Shown piece after piece: positions 54,464-63,725 of a DNA stretch of 64,000 nucleotides. How positions within the stretch are numbered: the stretch's first letter is position 1; every line of letters begins with the position of its first letter. Where the stretch lies: positions 248,001 to 312,000 of the forward strand of contig CANMCO010000006.1 of NCBI GenBank assembly GCA_947496355.1, read 5' to 3'. This stretch comes from an uncultured Aquimarina sp. Its GTDB lineage: Bacteria > Bacteroidota > Bacteroidia > Flavobacteriales > Flavobacteriaceae. The notes beneath the pieces were generated by a model that saw only the letters and a program-made list of their open reading frames with translations, ran no database searches and was not told the origin of the DNA. The position numbers and the translations under genes are program-made.

Positions 54464-54494
54464 AGACCATCCCCAAAGGCGGATGGTCTTTTTT
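54464..54494 (+). terminator. Terminator of the SDR gene
   Basis: AGACCATCC and GGATGGTCT form a perfect 9-bp stem with an 8-base loop and a T-run, 30 bases past the stop. Confidence 0.9.
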
Positions 54495-54573
54495 ATCTCT
54501 CACTGTTAACATTTTTCATTTTTATAATTTATAATAAATTGTATTTTTACCTCTTAAATCCAAATCTCCCCTT

Positions 54574-55338
54574 ATGGGTAAAATAATAGCGATTGCCAAT
54601 CAAAAAGGTGGTGTAGGTAAAACTACAACCTCTGTAAATTTAGCAGCCTCTCTAGGTGTTTTAGAGAAAAAAGTATTACTTATTGATGCCGATCCCCAGG
54701 CTAACGCCACATCGGGACTTGGGTTAGATGTTGAAAGTATCGAAAAAGGTACATATCAGATCTTAGAGCATACTATAAAGCCAGAAGATGCTATAATGGA
54801 AACCAGTTCACCAAATGTGCATATAATACCTTCGCATATAGATCTGGTTGCAATTGAGATCGAGCTCGTTGATAAAGATGAACGTGAATATATGCTAAAA
54901 AAAGCAATTCAAGGACTCAAATCTCAATACGATTATATACTTATAGATTGCGCACCATCTCTTGGTCTACTAACATTAAATGCATTAACGTCTGCGGATT
55001 CGGTTATGATCCCAATCCAATGTGAATATTTTGCTCTAGAAGGATTAGGTAAACTATTAAATACCATCAAGAGTGTGCAAAAAGTGCATAATAAAAATCT
55101 TGATATTGAGGGGTTATTACTTACTATGTATGATTCACGATTAAGACTATCAAATCAAGTAGTAGAAGAAGTACAAAAACACTTTAATGAGATGGTATTT
55201 AAAACAATCATCCAAAGAAATATACGTTTAAGTGAAGCACCAAGTTATGGTGAAAGTATAATTAATTATGATGCAGCTAGTAAAGGTGCTAGTAATTATT
55301 TAAGTTTAGCACACGAAATTATTAAGAAAAATAGCTAA
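54574..55338 (+). CDS. parA: Chromosome partitioning ATPase
   Basis: A 254-residue ParA/Soj. The deviant Walker A KGGVGKTTT is at about 10-18, DADPQANATSGLG at about 40-52 and the YDYILIDCAP Walker B-like motif near 117-126. It binds DNA non-specifically with ATP and moves ParB-bound origin DNA. The parB gene starts 6 bases on. The pairing places this locus in the chromosomal core; parS sites were not seen. Confidence 0.93.
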   Translation: MGKIIAIANQKGGVGKTTTSVNLAASLGVLEKKVLLIDADPQANATSGLGLDVESIEKGTYQILEHTIKPEDAIMETSSPNVHIIPSHIDLVAIEIELVDKDEREYMLKKAIQGLKSQYDYILIDCAPSLGLLTLNALTSADSVMIPIQCEYFALEGLGKLLNTIKSVQKVHNKNLDIEGLLLTMYDSRLRLSNQVVEEVQKHFNEMVFKTIIQRNIRLSEAPSYGESIINYDAASKGASNYLSLAHEIIKKNS

Positions 55339-55344
55339 GGATTC

Positions 55345-56253
55345 ATGGCGAAGGCAACAAAAAAACAAGCTTTAGGAAGAGGGCTTTCAGCATTGCTGAA
55401 AGATCCAGATAATGACATAAAATCTGTTGATGATAAAAATGCGGATAAAGTAGTTGGTAATATTATAGAATTAGAACTAGAAAGCATTGATGTAAACCCG
55501 TTTCAACCTCGTACTAGTTTTAATGATGAGACATTACGTGAGCTTGCAACTTCTATAAAGGAAGTTGGGGTTATCCAACCAATTACAGTTAGAAAACTTG
55601 ATTTCAACAACTTTCAATTAGTAAGTGGTGAAAGACGTTTTCGTGCTTCTAAACTAGCTGGTTTAAAAACTATCCCTGCTTACATAAGAATAGCTAATGA
55701 CCAGGAGTCACTTACAATGGCTTTGGTAGAAAATATCCAAAGACAAGATTTAGATCCTATTGAGATTGCATTATCATACCAACGCCTTATTGATGAAATT
55801 AGTCTTACACAGGAACAATTAAGTGATAGAGTCGGTAAAAAAAGATCTACAATAGCCAATTATCTTAGATTATTAAAACTGGATCCAATAGTACAGACCG
55901 GAATGCGTGATGGTTTTATCTCTATGGGGCACGGTCGAGCACTTATTAATGTAGAAGATCAGCAACAACAGTTAGATATTTATGAAAAAATAATAGGGAA
56001 CTCGTTATCTGTTCGCAACACCGAAAGTTTAGTTAGGTCTTTAAACAGTAAAACAGAAGACTCGAATACTGCAAAAACAGAAAGTTTAGGAGCTCCGAAA
56101 TATATTTTAAAAGGAGTTAAAGACTTTTCCGAATATTTTGGTGCAAAAATTGATGTAAAAGTTTCGAGTAAAGGAAGTGGTAAATTAATTATACCTTTTT
56201 CTTCTGAAGAAGATTTTAAACGTTTAAAGAAACTTATCGATAGTGAAGATTAA
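55345..56253 (+). CDS. parB: Chromosome partitioning protein (ParB/Spo0J)
   Basis: A 302-residue protein. The N-terminal GRGLSALL motif (about 12-19) recruits ParA; the ParB/CTPase domain is at about 45-135, with VNPFQPRTSF, GVIQPITVRKL and LVSGERRFRA; the helix-turn-helix near 160-185 (SLTQEQLSDRVGKKRSTIANYLRLL) binds parS; the C-terminal dimer domain follows. It ends overlapping the next gene by 11 bases. Confidence 0.93.
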   Translation: MAKATKKQALGRGLSALLKDPDNDIKSVDDKNADKVVGNIIELELESIDVNPFQPRTSFNDETLRELATSIKEVGVIQPITVRKLDFNNFQLVSGERRFRASKLAGLKTIPAYIRIANDQESLTMALVENIQRQDLDPIEIALSYQRLIDEISLTQEQLSDRVGKKRSTIANYLRLLKLDPIVQTGMRDGFISMGHGRALINVEDQQQQLDIYEKIIGNSLSVRNTESLVRSLNSKTEDSNTAKTESLGAPKYILKGVKDFSEYFGAKIDVKVSSKGSGKLIIPFSSEEDFKRLKKLIDSED

Positions 56254-56860
56254 ATTCTTTTATATTATTTTTTTAATACTTTTTTCTACTCAAAGTATCC
56301 TTTCACAAGAAAACGATGACCTAAAAGTAGCTACAGAAGAAGTCGCAAAAAAGAAAAAGAAAAGGAAGGAGAAAAAAATTCGTCCTTATGAACCTTTGGC
56401 TCCCGCACGAGCAGCATTTTATTCTGCTGCCTTACCAGGTCTTGGACAAGCATATACAAGAAAGTATTGGAAAATACCAGTGGTTTATGCCGCCATTGGT
56501 ACTGGAATTTATTTTTATATTGACAACAACAATAGATACAATGAGTTTCGAGACATATTCAAGCGAAGGCTTGCTGGATTTACAGATGATCAATTCTATG
56601 GTGTACCAGATGCTAATGGTGATCCAACTTTAGTGACCAATGACCAATTAATTGCAATTCAGGATCGTTTTAGACGTGACAAAGAACTATCATTACTACT
56701 AACAGTAGCCGCTTATGTTTTGAATATTGTAGATGCCAATGTTACTGCTCATTTACAACAATATAACATTAACGAAGATCTCTCTTTTAAACCCAAAGTA
56801 AACTTTAACGAATTCAACACAGGACTCAATTATGGAGTCTCACTCAATTATAGTTTTTGA
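56243..56860 (+). CDS. DUF5683 membrane protein
   Basis: A 205-residue protein starting at GTG 56243 inside the end of parB. A signal-like N-terminus (to ILSQ) and a Lys-rich stretch (KKKKRKEKKIRPYEP) precede the DUF5683 core: ARAAFYSAALPGLGQAYTRKYWKIPVVYAAIGTGIY near 55-90, then further hydrophobic helices. Function unknown, but its position between parB and dapB is conserved in flavobacteria. Confidence 0.85.
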   Translation: MKIKFFYIIFLILFSTQSILSQENDDLKVATEEVAKKKKKRKEKKIRPYEPLAPARAAFYSAALPGLGQAYTRKYWKIPVVYAAIGTGIYFYIDNNNRYNEFRDIFKRRLAGFTDDQFYGVPDANGDPTLVTNDQLIAIQDRFRRDKELSLLLTVAAYVLNIVDANVTAHLQQYNINEDLSFKPKVNFNEFNTGLNYGVSLNYSF

Positions 56861-56898
56861 AAATAAACATTGTACTTTTATAAACAATTAACCAACAC

Positions 56899-57597
56899 AT
56901 GAAAATTGCATTATTAGGATATGGTAAAATGGGTAAAACCATAGAAAAAATTGCTATAGAAAGAGGCCATAATATCGTGCTTACAGTAGATAAGGATGAT
57001 AAAGCTTATGATCTTTCTAAAGCCGATGTTGCAATTGATTTCAGCATTCCATCTGCAGCAGTAAATAACCTTACTAATTGTTTTAATGCCAATGTACCAG
57101 TTGTATCTGGAACTACAGGATGGTTAGAGCACTATGAACAAATGGTTCTGTTATGCAAAGAAAAAAAAGGAGGATTTATTTACGCTTCTAATTATAGTCT
57201 TGGAGTGAACTTATTCTTTGAGCTAAATAAAAAACTAGCGAGCATGATGAAACCACTAGAGGGATATAATATTTCTATGGAAGAAATTCATCATACCGAA
57301 AAACTAGATGCACCTAGTGGCACTGCGATAACACTTGCAGAGGGAATCATTGAAAATAGCAGTAAAAACAACTGGCAATTAGATACTGGAGATAAAAATA
57401 CTATCCCTATTATTGCAAAGAGAATTGATAAAGTGCCTGGCACACATACTGTCACCTATTCATCTCTAGTAGATGATATAGAAATTAAGCATACTGCCCA
57501 CAATCGCAATGGATTTGCTTTGGGTGCTGTAGTTGCTGCAGAATGGTTGAAAGATAAAACAGGGGTTTTCGGCATGAAGGATGTTTTAGGCCTATAA
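56899..57597 (+). CDS. dapB: 4-hydroxy-tetrahydrodipicolinate reductase
   Basis: A 232-residue enzyme. The NAD(P)-binding loop GYGKMGKTIE is at residues 7-16, SGTTGW at about 72-77, and the catalytic EIHHTEKLDAPSGTA at about 131-145 with the conserved His and Lys. It makes tetrahydrodipicolinate in the lysine and meso-diaminopimelate pathway. It is somewhat shorter than the 270-residue E. coli enzyme, usual in Bacteroidota. Confidence 0.95.
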   Translation: MKIALLGYGKMGKTIEKIAIERGHNIVLTVDKDDKAYDLSKADVAIDFSIPSAAVNNLTNCFNANVPVVSGTTGWLEHYEQMVLLCKEKKGGFIYASNYSLGVNLFFELNKKLASMMKPLEGYNISMEEIHHTEKLDAPSGTAITLAEGIIENSSKNNWQLDTGDKNTIPIIAKRIDKVPGTHTVTYSSLVDDIEIKHTAHNRNGFALGAVVAAEWLKDKTGVFGMKDVLGL

Positions 57598-57598
57598 A

Positions 57599-57630
57599 AA
57601 GTGTAACGCTTTTAGAAAAGCGAATACTTA
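57599..57630 (+). repeat. Hairpin between dapB and lepB
   Basis: CGCTTTT and AAAAGCG pair perfectly around AG, with weaker pairing outside. No T-run follows, so it may modulate rather than end transcription. Confidence 0.4.
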
Positions 57631-57650
57631 TACTACAAAATATATTAAAG

Positions 57651-59228
57651 ATGATACTTACAGAATGGTTTATTTTTTTCCTGATACTACAGGTAATTCA
57701 TTTTTTAGGAACATGGAAATTATATGTTAAAGCTGGTAGAAAAGCCTGGGAAGCAATAGTACCTGTATATAATGCCGTGGTTTTAATGAAGATCATAAAT
57801 CGACCATGGTGGTGGGTGATCTTACTTTTTATCCCAGTTATAAATGTTATTATGTTACCCGTGATTTGGGTAGAAACCATTAGAAGCTTCGGTAAAAATT
57901 CTACCACAGATACCATCCTTGTTATTGTTACTTTAGGGTTTTACATCTTTTATGTAAACTATATGTTGGATGTAACCTATATTGAAGATCGAGATTTAAA
58001 ACCAAAAACAGCAACAGGAGAATGGATTAGCTCTATATTATTTGCAGTAGTTGCTGCTACTATTGTACATACATACTTCATGCAGCCATATACTATTCCA
58101 ACAGGCTCTTTAGAGCGTACCTTACTTGTTGGGGATTTCCTTTTCGTAAGTAAATTTCATTACGGAGCACGGACCCCTATGACTGCGGTATCTTTTCCAA
58201 TGGTACATGATACTATTCCATTGGTTAGAACTAAATCATATACAAGTAAACCACAGTATCCGTATTTTAGATTACCTGGTTTTCAAAAAATCAAGCGCAA
58301 TGATATTGTAGTATTTAGTTGGCCAATTGACACTGTCCGTTTTTTTAGAGATAGATCAAAGAAAAGCTTTTATAAACCTATTGATAAAAAATCTAATTAC
58401 GTAAAACGTTGTGTAGCTATCCCAGGGGATTCTCTATCCGTAGTAGATGGTTATGTACATATTAATGGAGGAAGAACCAAATTACCTAGCCGTGCTCAGG
58501 TACAATTTTCGTATACAGGAACTACAAAAGGTAACAATTTCAACCTTCAGAATTTATATGATCGCTACAAAATAAAAGCAAAAAACCCTCAAGAATTTGG
58601 ATACGACAACCAACGTTTTTTCGTTAAAGGAATGACTGAAGAGGCCGCTACCAGGTTTAAAAACCACCCAAACGTAGCCAGTATTCAAAGAATGATAGCC
58701 TCGGAAGGGCAGAAAGATCCAAATATTTTTCCCAACAACGGTAAAGTAAACTGGAACTCTGATAACTTCGGTCCTATTTATATTCCTGAAGCCGGAAAAA
58801 CGGTAAAAATGGATCTTAAAAGTTTTTCTTTATATCGAAGAATTATCGAAGTGTATGAAGGGTCTGAACTAGGGATTGACAACAAACTATCGGTAAACGG
58901 AACCCAGATACTACTTAATGGAGAACCGATACAGAGTTACACCTTTAAGCAAGATTATTATTGGATGATGGGTGACAATCGTCACAATAGTGAAGATAGT
59001 CGTGCCTGGGGGTATGTTCCTGAAAACCATGTAGTAGGAAAACCTGTCTTTGTATGGTTTAGTTGGGATACAGATGCAAAAGGATTATTTAATAAAATAA
59101 GATGGGAACGTATGTTCACAACTGTAGGCGGAGATGGTGAACCTGTTTCTTATTTTAAATATTTCTTGATACTACTGGCGGGTTGGATCATTTATGGCCA
59201 ATATCGTAAAAGAAAAAAAGGAGCATAA
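57651..59228 (+). CDS. lepB: Signal peptidase I
   Basis: A 525-residue inner-membrane protease, much longer than the E. coli form because of extra N-terminal membrane helices (about 1-115) and an insertion; this is normal in Bacteroidota. The catalytic domain starts with the membrane anchor near 125-145, then MQPYTIPTGSLERTLLVGD with the nucleophile Ser, and SNYVKRCVAIPGDSL with the general base Lys. The MMGDNRHNSEDSRAWG motif is near 440. It removes signal peptides from exported proteins. Confidence 0.95.
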   Translation: MILTEWFIFFLILQVIHFLGTWKLYVKAGRKAWEAIVPVYNAVVLMKIINRPWWWVILLFIPVINVIMLPVIWVETIRSFGKNSTTDTILVIVTLGFYIFYVNYMLDVTYIEDRDLKPKTATGEWISSILFAVVAATIVHTYFMQPYTIPTGSLERTLLVGDFLFVSKFHYGARTPMTAVSFPMVHDTIPLVRTKSYTSKPQYPYFRLPGFQKIKRNDIVVFSWPIDTVRFFRDRSKKSFYKPIDKKSNYVKRCVAIPGDSLSVVDGYVHINGGRTKLPSRAQVQFSYTGTTKGNNFNLQNLYDRYKIKAKNPQEFGYDNQRFFVKGMTEEAATRFKNHPNVASIQRMIASEGQKDPNIFPNNGKVNWNSDNFGPIYIPEAGKTVKMDLKSFSLYRRIIEVYEGSELGIDNKLSVNGTQILLNGEPIQSYTFKQDYYWMMGDNRHNSEDSRAWGYVPENHVVGKPVFVWFSWDTDAKGLFNKIRWERMFTTVGGDGEPVSYFKYFLILLAGWIIYGQYRKRKKGA

Positions 59229-59243
59229 TCATAAATAAGAACA

Positions 59244-59867
59244 TTGAAGAATACCTTATTGCACCCTATGTACTTTGGGTCTATAGCACAATATGCTGCT
59301 ATAGCTCAATCTGAAACTGTGGTTTTTGAAAACGAAGATAACTATCAAAAACAGACCTATCGTAATCGAACGTATATCTACGGAGCAAACGGTAAATTAT
59401 TACTTACTATTCCCATAAAGCACGTAGGAAAAGAAAGAAGACAATTGTATAAGGATGTTCGTATAGAAAATGATTTCGAATGGCAAATATTGCACTGGAG
59501 GTCAATAGAGACCGCATATAGAACCTCTCCTTTTTTTGAATATTACGAAGATGAATTTGCTCATTTATACGAAAAAAAGAAGGGCTTCCTCTTAGATTTC
59601 AATTATGAATGTATGCAAGCAGTTAACGATTGCCTTCAATTAGATTATCCTTTTACAAAAACCAACGAATATTTTAAGGAACCAAAAGATTTATTAGACT
59701 TTAGAGGATTAGTCAATGCCAAAAAGGAAAAAACTCACCAAATAGAAACTTATATACAAGTGTTTACTGAAAAACACGGTTTTATATCCAACCTTTCTAT
59801 TCTGGATTTATTATTTAATGAAGGCACCAATGCTTTGACTTATTTAGAGAAGCAATCAATTTTATAA
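59244..59867 (+). CDS. WbqC-family protein
   Basis: A 207-residue protein starting at TTG 59244, where the family's first strand begins (LLHPMYFGSIAQYAAIAQ). Later motifs QTYRNRTYIYGANGKLLLTIPI and ILHWRSIETAYRTSPFFEYY match the WbqC pattern. Family members are linked to polysaccharide or O-antigen glycosylation, but the reaction is unknown. It shares a base with the next gene (TAATG overlap), so translation is coupled. Confidence 0.8.
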   Translation: MKNTLLHPMYFGSIAQYAAIAQSETVVFENEDNYQKQTYRNRTYIYGANGKLLLTIPIKHVGKERRQLYKDVRIENDFEWQILHWRSIETAYRTSPFFEYYEDEFAHLYEKKKGFLLDFNYECMQAVNDCLQLDYPFTKTNEYFKEPKDLLDFRGLVNAKKEKTHQIETYIQVFTEKHGFISNLSILDLLFNEGTNALTYLEKQSIL

Positions 59868-60175
59868 TGATCAGACCAATTATACATTATGGTCTCCACC
59901 TTTTTGTCCCACTAGTTATTGCTTTAATTTTCTTCCCAAAGCAATGGAAAAAAATATATCTTATCTTTTTAGGGGCTATGTTAATCGATCTGGATCATTT
60001 ATTAACGTATCCTATTTTTGACCCTAGTCGTTGCAGTATCGGGTTTCACCCTTTACATAGTTATTATGCAATTATTGGATATCTAATTATGTTATTTTCT
60101 CCAAAATTTCGAGTTATTGCATTAGCCTTACTTTGGCACATTATTACCGATCAAATTGACTGTTGGATTATGTAA
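59867..60175 (+). CDS. DUF6122 family membrane protein
   Basis: A 102-residue protein with three to four hydrophobic helices and several conserved His and Asp (IIHYGLHLFVP, LIDLDHLL, GFHPLHSYY, LWHIITDQIDC), the layout of DUF6122, related to membrane metal-dependent hydrolases such as YdjM/LexA-binding families. His and Asp near the membrane surface could bind metal. Coupled to the WbqC gene. Confidence 0.7.
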   Translation: MIRPIIHYGLHLFVPLVIALIFFPKQWKKIYLIFLGAMLIDLDHLLTYPIFDPSRCSIGFHPLHSYYAIIGYLIMLFSPKFRVIALALLWHIITDQIDCWIM

Positions 60176-60266
60176 AGGCACACCATACTTGACTCTTTTG
60201 CAAAATAATTATTACATTTATTACAAATCTAGGACCAATTGTTCCTTTTAATCCATTCTTTTGCCT

Positions 60267-61043
60267 ATGAACAGATTTATACTTTACATCGTAATTTTTG
60301 CATTATTTTCCTGTGGTAAAAAATCTCAAGAACCCAAAAACAATACTGATCAAGCTTCAAAAGAAGATTTTACAGAGGTAGTAGAACTAAAAAGAAGTGA
60401 TACTATATCTATTGATTCAACATTAGCACGTAGACTCTCTGACAAAGAGATTTCTAAAGTTTTCACTAAAAGGAAACAAAATCTGTTAGGTATTTCAAAC
60501 ACTGTTTATCAAGCATATTCTTATAATGATGAATCTGGTAAATATTATCTATTATTAACAGATCACATGAAAACAATAGATGAAGAAAAAGACACCTTAT
60601 ACGATAACATATTTGCAATGAAAGTAAGCAACAAAAACAATCAACTCAAAAAGAGTTCCTCTATTAAAGATGAAATAGATCAAGATTGGGAAACAACGAT
60701 TGGTTTTTGGAACAAATACTCAGAAATATCTGATCTAGACAAAGATGGTTTGGCTGATCTTATATTGGTTTATGGGACCGAAGGTCAAGATGAGTATGTA
60801 GATGGCAGGGTAAAGATCATGATATACCATAAGAAGAGAAGAATTACAATTAGGCATCAGAATAGCGATATTAAAGGTGGCAGGCTAACTAAAATAAGCA
60901 GCAAGTTTTACACTTTACCTACACAAATACAACAAGTTATAAAAGAAAAAATGCGGCTAATGGTAAAAAATAAACACGCAAATTTTTCAGAGAATTGGGA
61001 AAGCCAAATGACAAAAGAAGCTACTCGTTTAGAAGATAATTAA
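60267..61043 (+). CDS. Lipoprotein with DxDxDG calcium-binding-like motif
   Basis: Start ATG 60267 (258 residues) is chosen, as it precedes the lipoprotein signal directly (lipobox LFSC, Cys about 15). Near residues 156-180 lies SDLDKDGLADLILVYG, an EF-hand-like or FG-GAP-type loop seen in the M949_RS01915 family linked to surface polysaccharide; that family name is from memory. It converges with the EEP nuclease gene with only 7 bases between stops. Confidence 0.6.
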   Translation: MNRFILYIVIFALFSCGKKSQEPKNNTDQASKEDFTEVVELKRSDTISIDSTLARRLSDKEISKVFTKRKQNLLGISNTVYQAYSYNDESGKYYLLLTDHMKTIDEEKDTLYDNIFAMKVSNKNNQLKKSSSIKDEIDQDWETTIGFWNKYSEISDLDKDGLADLILVYGTEGQDEYVDGRVKIMIYHKKRRITIRHQNSDIKGGRLTKISSKFYTLPTQIQQVIKEKMRLMVKNKHANFSENWESQMTKEATRLEDN

Positions 61044-61050
61044 TAATCCT

Positions 61051-62067
61051 TTATAATTTTATTCTCGAAAATATAGGATAATGATCTGAAAGCTCTTGAT
61101 CGAAATTTTTGAACTCTAATACTTCAAAATTTTCAGACACTAAAATAAAATCAATTCGCAAAGGAAATAAATCAAAATCAAAAGTTCTTCCAAATCCCTT
61201 GCCTGCTTCCTTAAAAGCATCTTGTAAGCCTTCTGATTTTACCTTATTATACACATAAGAATATGGCGAATTATTAAAATCCCCAAGAACTATATTCTTA
61301 TAGGGTGACGTTTTAATATGTTCTATCAACTTCTCAGTTTGTTCTTGCTGTGTCTCGAAAGACATTGCTATTCTTTTTAAGAGCTTCTGAGAATCTTCCC
61401 TTGCCAATTCGCCAGTATTAGGACTTATCTTATGAGATTGCAGATGTACATTATAAACTCGTATTGTATCGCTTTTTATTACTATATCGGTAAAAATAAT
61501 ATTATTCGCAGTTCTCTTAAAATGTAAGGAGCCTTTGTTCACAATAGGAAACTTTGAAAAAACTACCATTGCCAATTCTCCGTTATCGTTATTGAAATCC
61601 TGGTATTCATATGTATATTGACTAAAATCAATATCAGGATTATTATAAAACTCCTGAGCACAAAATATATCTGGGTTTTGTTCCTTTACTAACTTAGAAA
61701 TATCTTGAGGTATTGAATCAGAATCAATCCAATCAAAACGATTAAAGCTATGCACATTATAACTAAGCAAAGAGATACTATCCTCTATATGATCAGATGA
61801 TTTTCCACTTAATTTATACAATGAAGAAACATGAGTAGCTCCCAAAATAAGCACTACCAAGGAAAGTATCAATTTTTTATTAAGTAAAACCGTCCAATAT
61901 AATAGAAAAATCAGATTAACAATTATCAAAATAGGGACTGTTAAACTGAGAACGGAAAGTGATGGAAACGTTTTGGGTGAAACATACGGCAATAAATATG
62001 ATAACAATAGCGCAAACGCTGCTATAGAATTCATAACAAAGACGAACTTATTAATCAACTTCCCCAT
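61051..62067 (-). CDS. Endonuclease/exonuclease/phosphatase family protein, membrane-anchored
   Basis: A 338-residue protein. Three membrane helices occupy about 5-90; the EEP domain follows, with SLLSYNVHSFNRF (start strand), CAQEFYN (metal-binding Glu), YNVHLQSH, VLGDFNNSPYS and the final SDHYPIFSRI. All catalytic motifs are present. The family cuts phosphodiesters in nucleic acids or phospholipids; substrate unknown. It is placed downstream of the two rhomboid genes, 6 bases from the nearer one. Confidence 0.85.
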   Translation of the reverse strand: MGKLINKFVFVMNSIAAFALLLSYLLPYVSPKTFPSLSVLSLTVPILIIVNLIFLLYWTVLLNKKLILSLVVLILGATHVSSLYKLSGKSSDHIEDSISLLSYNVHSFNRFDWIDSDSIPQDISKLVKEQNPDIFCAQEFYNNPDIDFSQYTYEYQDFNNDNGELAMVVFSKFPIVNKGSLHFKRTANNIIFTDIVIKSDTIRVYNVHLQSHKISPNTGELAREDSQKLLKRIAMSFETQQEQTEKLIEHIKTSPYKNIVLGDFNNSPYSYVYNKVKSEGLQDAFKEAGKGFGRTFDFDLFPLRIDFILVSENFEVLEFKNFDQELSDHYPIFSRIKL

Positions 62068-62073
62068 TATAGT

Positions 62074-62964
62074 TTATTCCTTACCCGCTTTAAACAAAAA
62101 GTCTTTTTCTTCTTTGGTTAGGCTATCGTATCCACTTTTGCTAATCTTATCAAGAATAGCATCAATTTGTTGTTGATTTAGAGATTTAATATGAGTTTTC
62201 TTTACAGAACCTGTTGTTTTCTTAGTTGATTTTGTATAGGACTTAGACTTGTGCACAGTTTTTAAAGGGCTTTTCTTTTTTGATTTAAATAGATTTACAA
62301 ATCCATCCATTAACTTTTCAAACCAAGCACCGATATCATTTCCTTTTTTGAGTTGAATGGCATATAGGTACCCAAAAATAGCTCCGCCCATATGAGCAAT
62401 CAATCCACCTGCATTGCCAGAAGTAGGAATCTGAATCAAATCAGACAATACTACAAATACTCCTATCTGCCATAGTTTAACATTAAAGAAAATTATTCTT
62501 ACTTCGCTATTTGGAGTATATGTAGCAATAAAAATCATTATTGCTCTAACAGCTGCCGATGCACCAATTAAATATGCCAATGAGCCTGACAATACTGGAA
62601 ACACATTATATGCCAAAACAAACAATAGCCCGCCACAAATAGCCCCAAGTAGGTAAATAGTAAGAAATCTTTTTTCTGTAAATAAGTTTAAGACATATTG
62701 CCCAAACCAATATAGGACTAACATATTCCAGAAGATATGCCAAAAGTCAAAATGTAAAAAACTATACGTAAGTACACTCCAAACTTGAATAATTAAGGAT
62801 TCAGGATCAACTGGTAGCACAAACCACTCCATCAAAATTCCTGGGCTAATCTTAAAAACCCATGAACCAAGTGTAGCAAATAAAAACAGAGCCACATTAA
62901 TAACAATTAACTTAATAATGATATTAGCTGTCTTAAACTGATATGTCAAATTATTAGTAGCCAT
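62074..62964 (-). CDS. Rhomboid-family intramembrane protease with long basic tail
   Basis: Start ATG 62964 (296 residues) is chosen, 1 base past the stop of the first rhomboid gene; the longer frame would overlap that gene. Six or so membrane helices occupy about 20-215. FDFWHIFWNMLVLYWFG holds the HxxxN-like element, GASAAV the catalytic Ser and LIAHMGGAIFGYLYA the catalytic His. The last 80 residues are cytosolic and rich in Lys (SKKKSPLKTVHKSKSYTKS), unlike most rhomboids. It cuts single-pass membrane proteins within the membrane. Confidence 0.85.
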   Translation of the reverse strand: MATNNLTYQFKTANIIIKLIVINVALFLFATLGSWVFKISPGILMEWFVLPVDPESLIIQVWSVLTYSFLHFDFWHIFWNMLVLYWFGQYVLNLFTEKRFLTIYLLGAICGGLLFVLAYNVFPVLSGSLAYLIGASAAVRAIMIFIATYTPNSEVRIIFFNVKLWQIGVFVVLSDLIQIPTSGNAGGLIAHMGGAIFGYLYAIQLKKGNDIGAWFEKLMDGFVNLFKSKKKSPLKTVHKSKSYTKSTKKTTGSVKKTHIKSLNQQQIDAILDKISKSGYDSLTKEEKDFLFKAGKE

Positions 62965-62965
62965 A

Positions 62966-63718
62966 TTAATACCAACGATGTTGATTAAACGAATTCTTTT
63001 TCCAGTACCACATCGTAATAAAACCAATTACAGCTCCACCTATATGCGCCCAATGAGCAACATTAGATGGCCCTAGAATAGCTTGACCCGTAATACCGCC
63101 ATATAAATCTAACAAGAAATATCCACCTATTAAATATTTTGCTTTGATTGGTATAGGAATAAATATGATGTATAAAGGCAGGTTAGGAAATAATACCGCA
63201 AATGCCGCTAAAACACCAAAAATCGCACCAGATGCTCCCACCATTGGTGTAACGTAGGCTCCGATCATATTTTCAGTAACTTCCTGAGGAATATTGGGAT
63301 ATACGCTATATCGACCAGCTGTAACGGCTTCGTTAATAAACTTACCTATTTCTACAGAAGAAAAGCCTGCTTCTAGGTAAGCTTGATACCCAGGGTTAAA
63401 CTGAAAATAAGTGAATAAAATTTGAAAACCCACTGCGCCAAGGCCCGAGAAGAAATAAATAAAAAGAAATTTATTCTTACCAATAGAAGTTTCTAAATGG
63501 CTACCAAACATATACAAAGCAAACATATTGAAAAATATATGCCCTGTACCTCCATGCATAAACATGTGTGAGACAATCTGCCATATCTGAAAGTTCTCAT
63601 TCTTCGGAAACCATAATGCGAACCATTCATAGGCTTTATCTCCAAGGCTCAAAGAGCCAATAAAGAAAATGACATTAATAATCAATAAAACCTTTACTGT
63701 TTCTGTAATTCTCCCCAT
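62966..63718 (-). CDS. Rhomboid-family intramembrane serine protease
   Basis: A 250-residue protein with six membrane helices. HMFMHGGTGHIFFNMFALYMFG carries the conserved His and Asn, GASGAIFG the catalytic Ser and WAHIGGAVIGF the catalytic His. The loop after helix 2 (about 110-150) is longer than in GlpG. It is the first of two adjoining rhomboid genes and starts 7 bases after mutL ends, an order seen in many flavobacteria. Confidence 0.88.
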   Translation of the reverse strand: MGRITETVKVLLIINVIFFIGSLSLGDKAYEWFALWFPKNENFQIWQIVSHMFMHGGTGHIFFNMFALYMFGSHLETSIGKNKFLFIYFFSGLGAVGFQILFTYFQFNPGYQAYLEAGFSSVEIGKFINEAVTAGRYSVYPNIPQEVTENMIGAYVTPMVGASGAIFGVLAAFAVLFPNLPLYIIFIPIPIKAKYLIGGYFLLDLYGGITGQAILGPSNVAHWAHIGGAVIGFITMWYWKKNSFNQHRWY

Positions 63719-63725
63719 CTATTTT

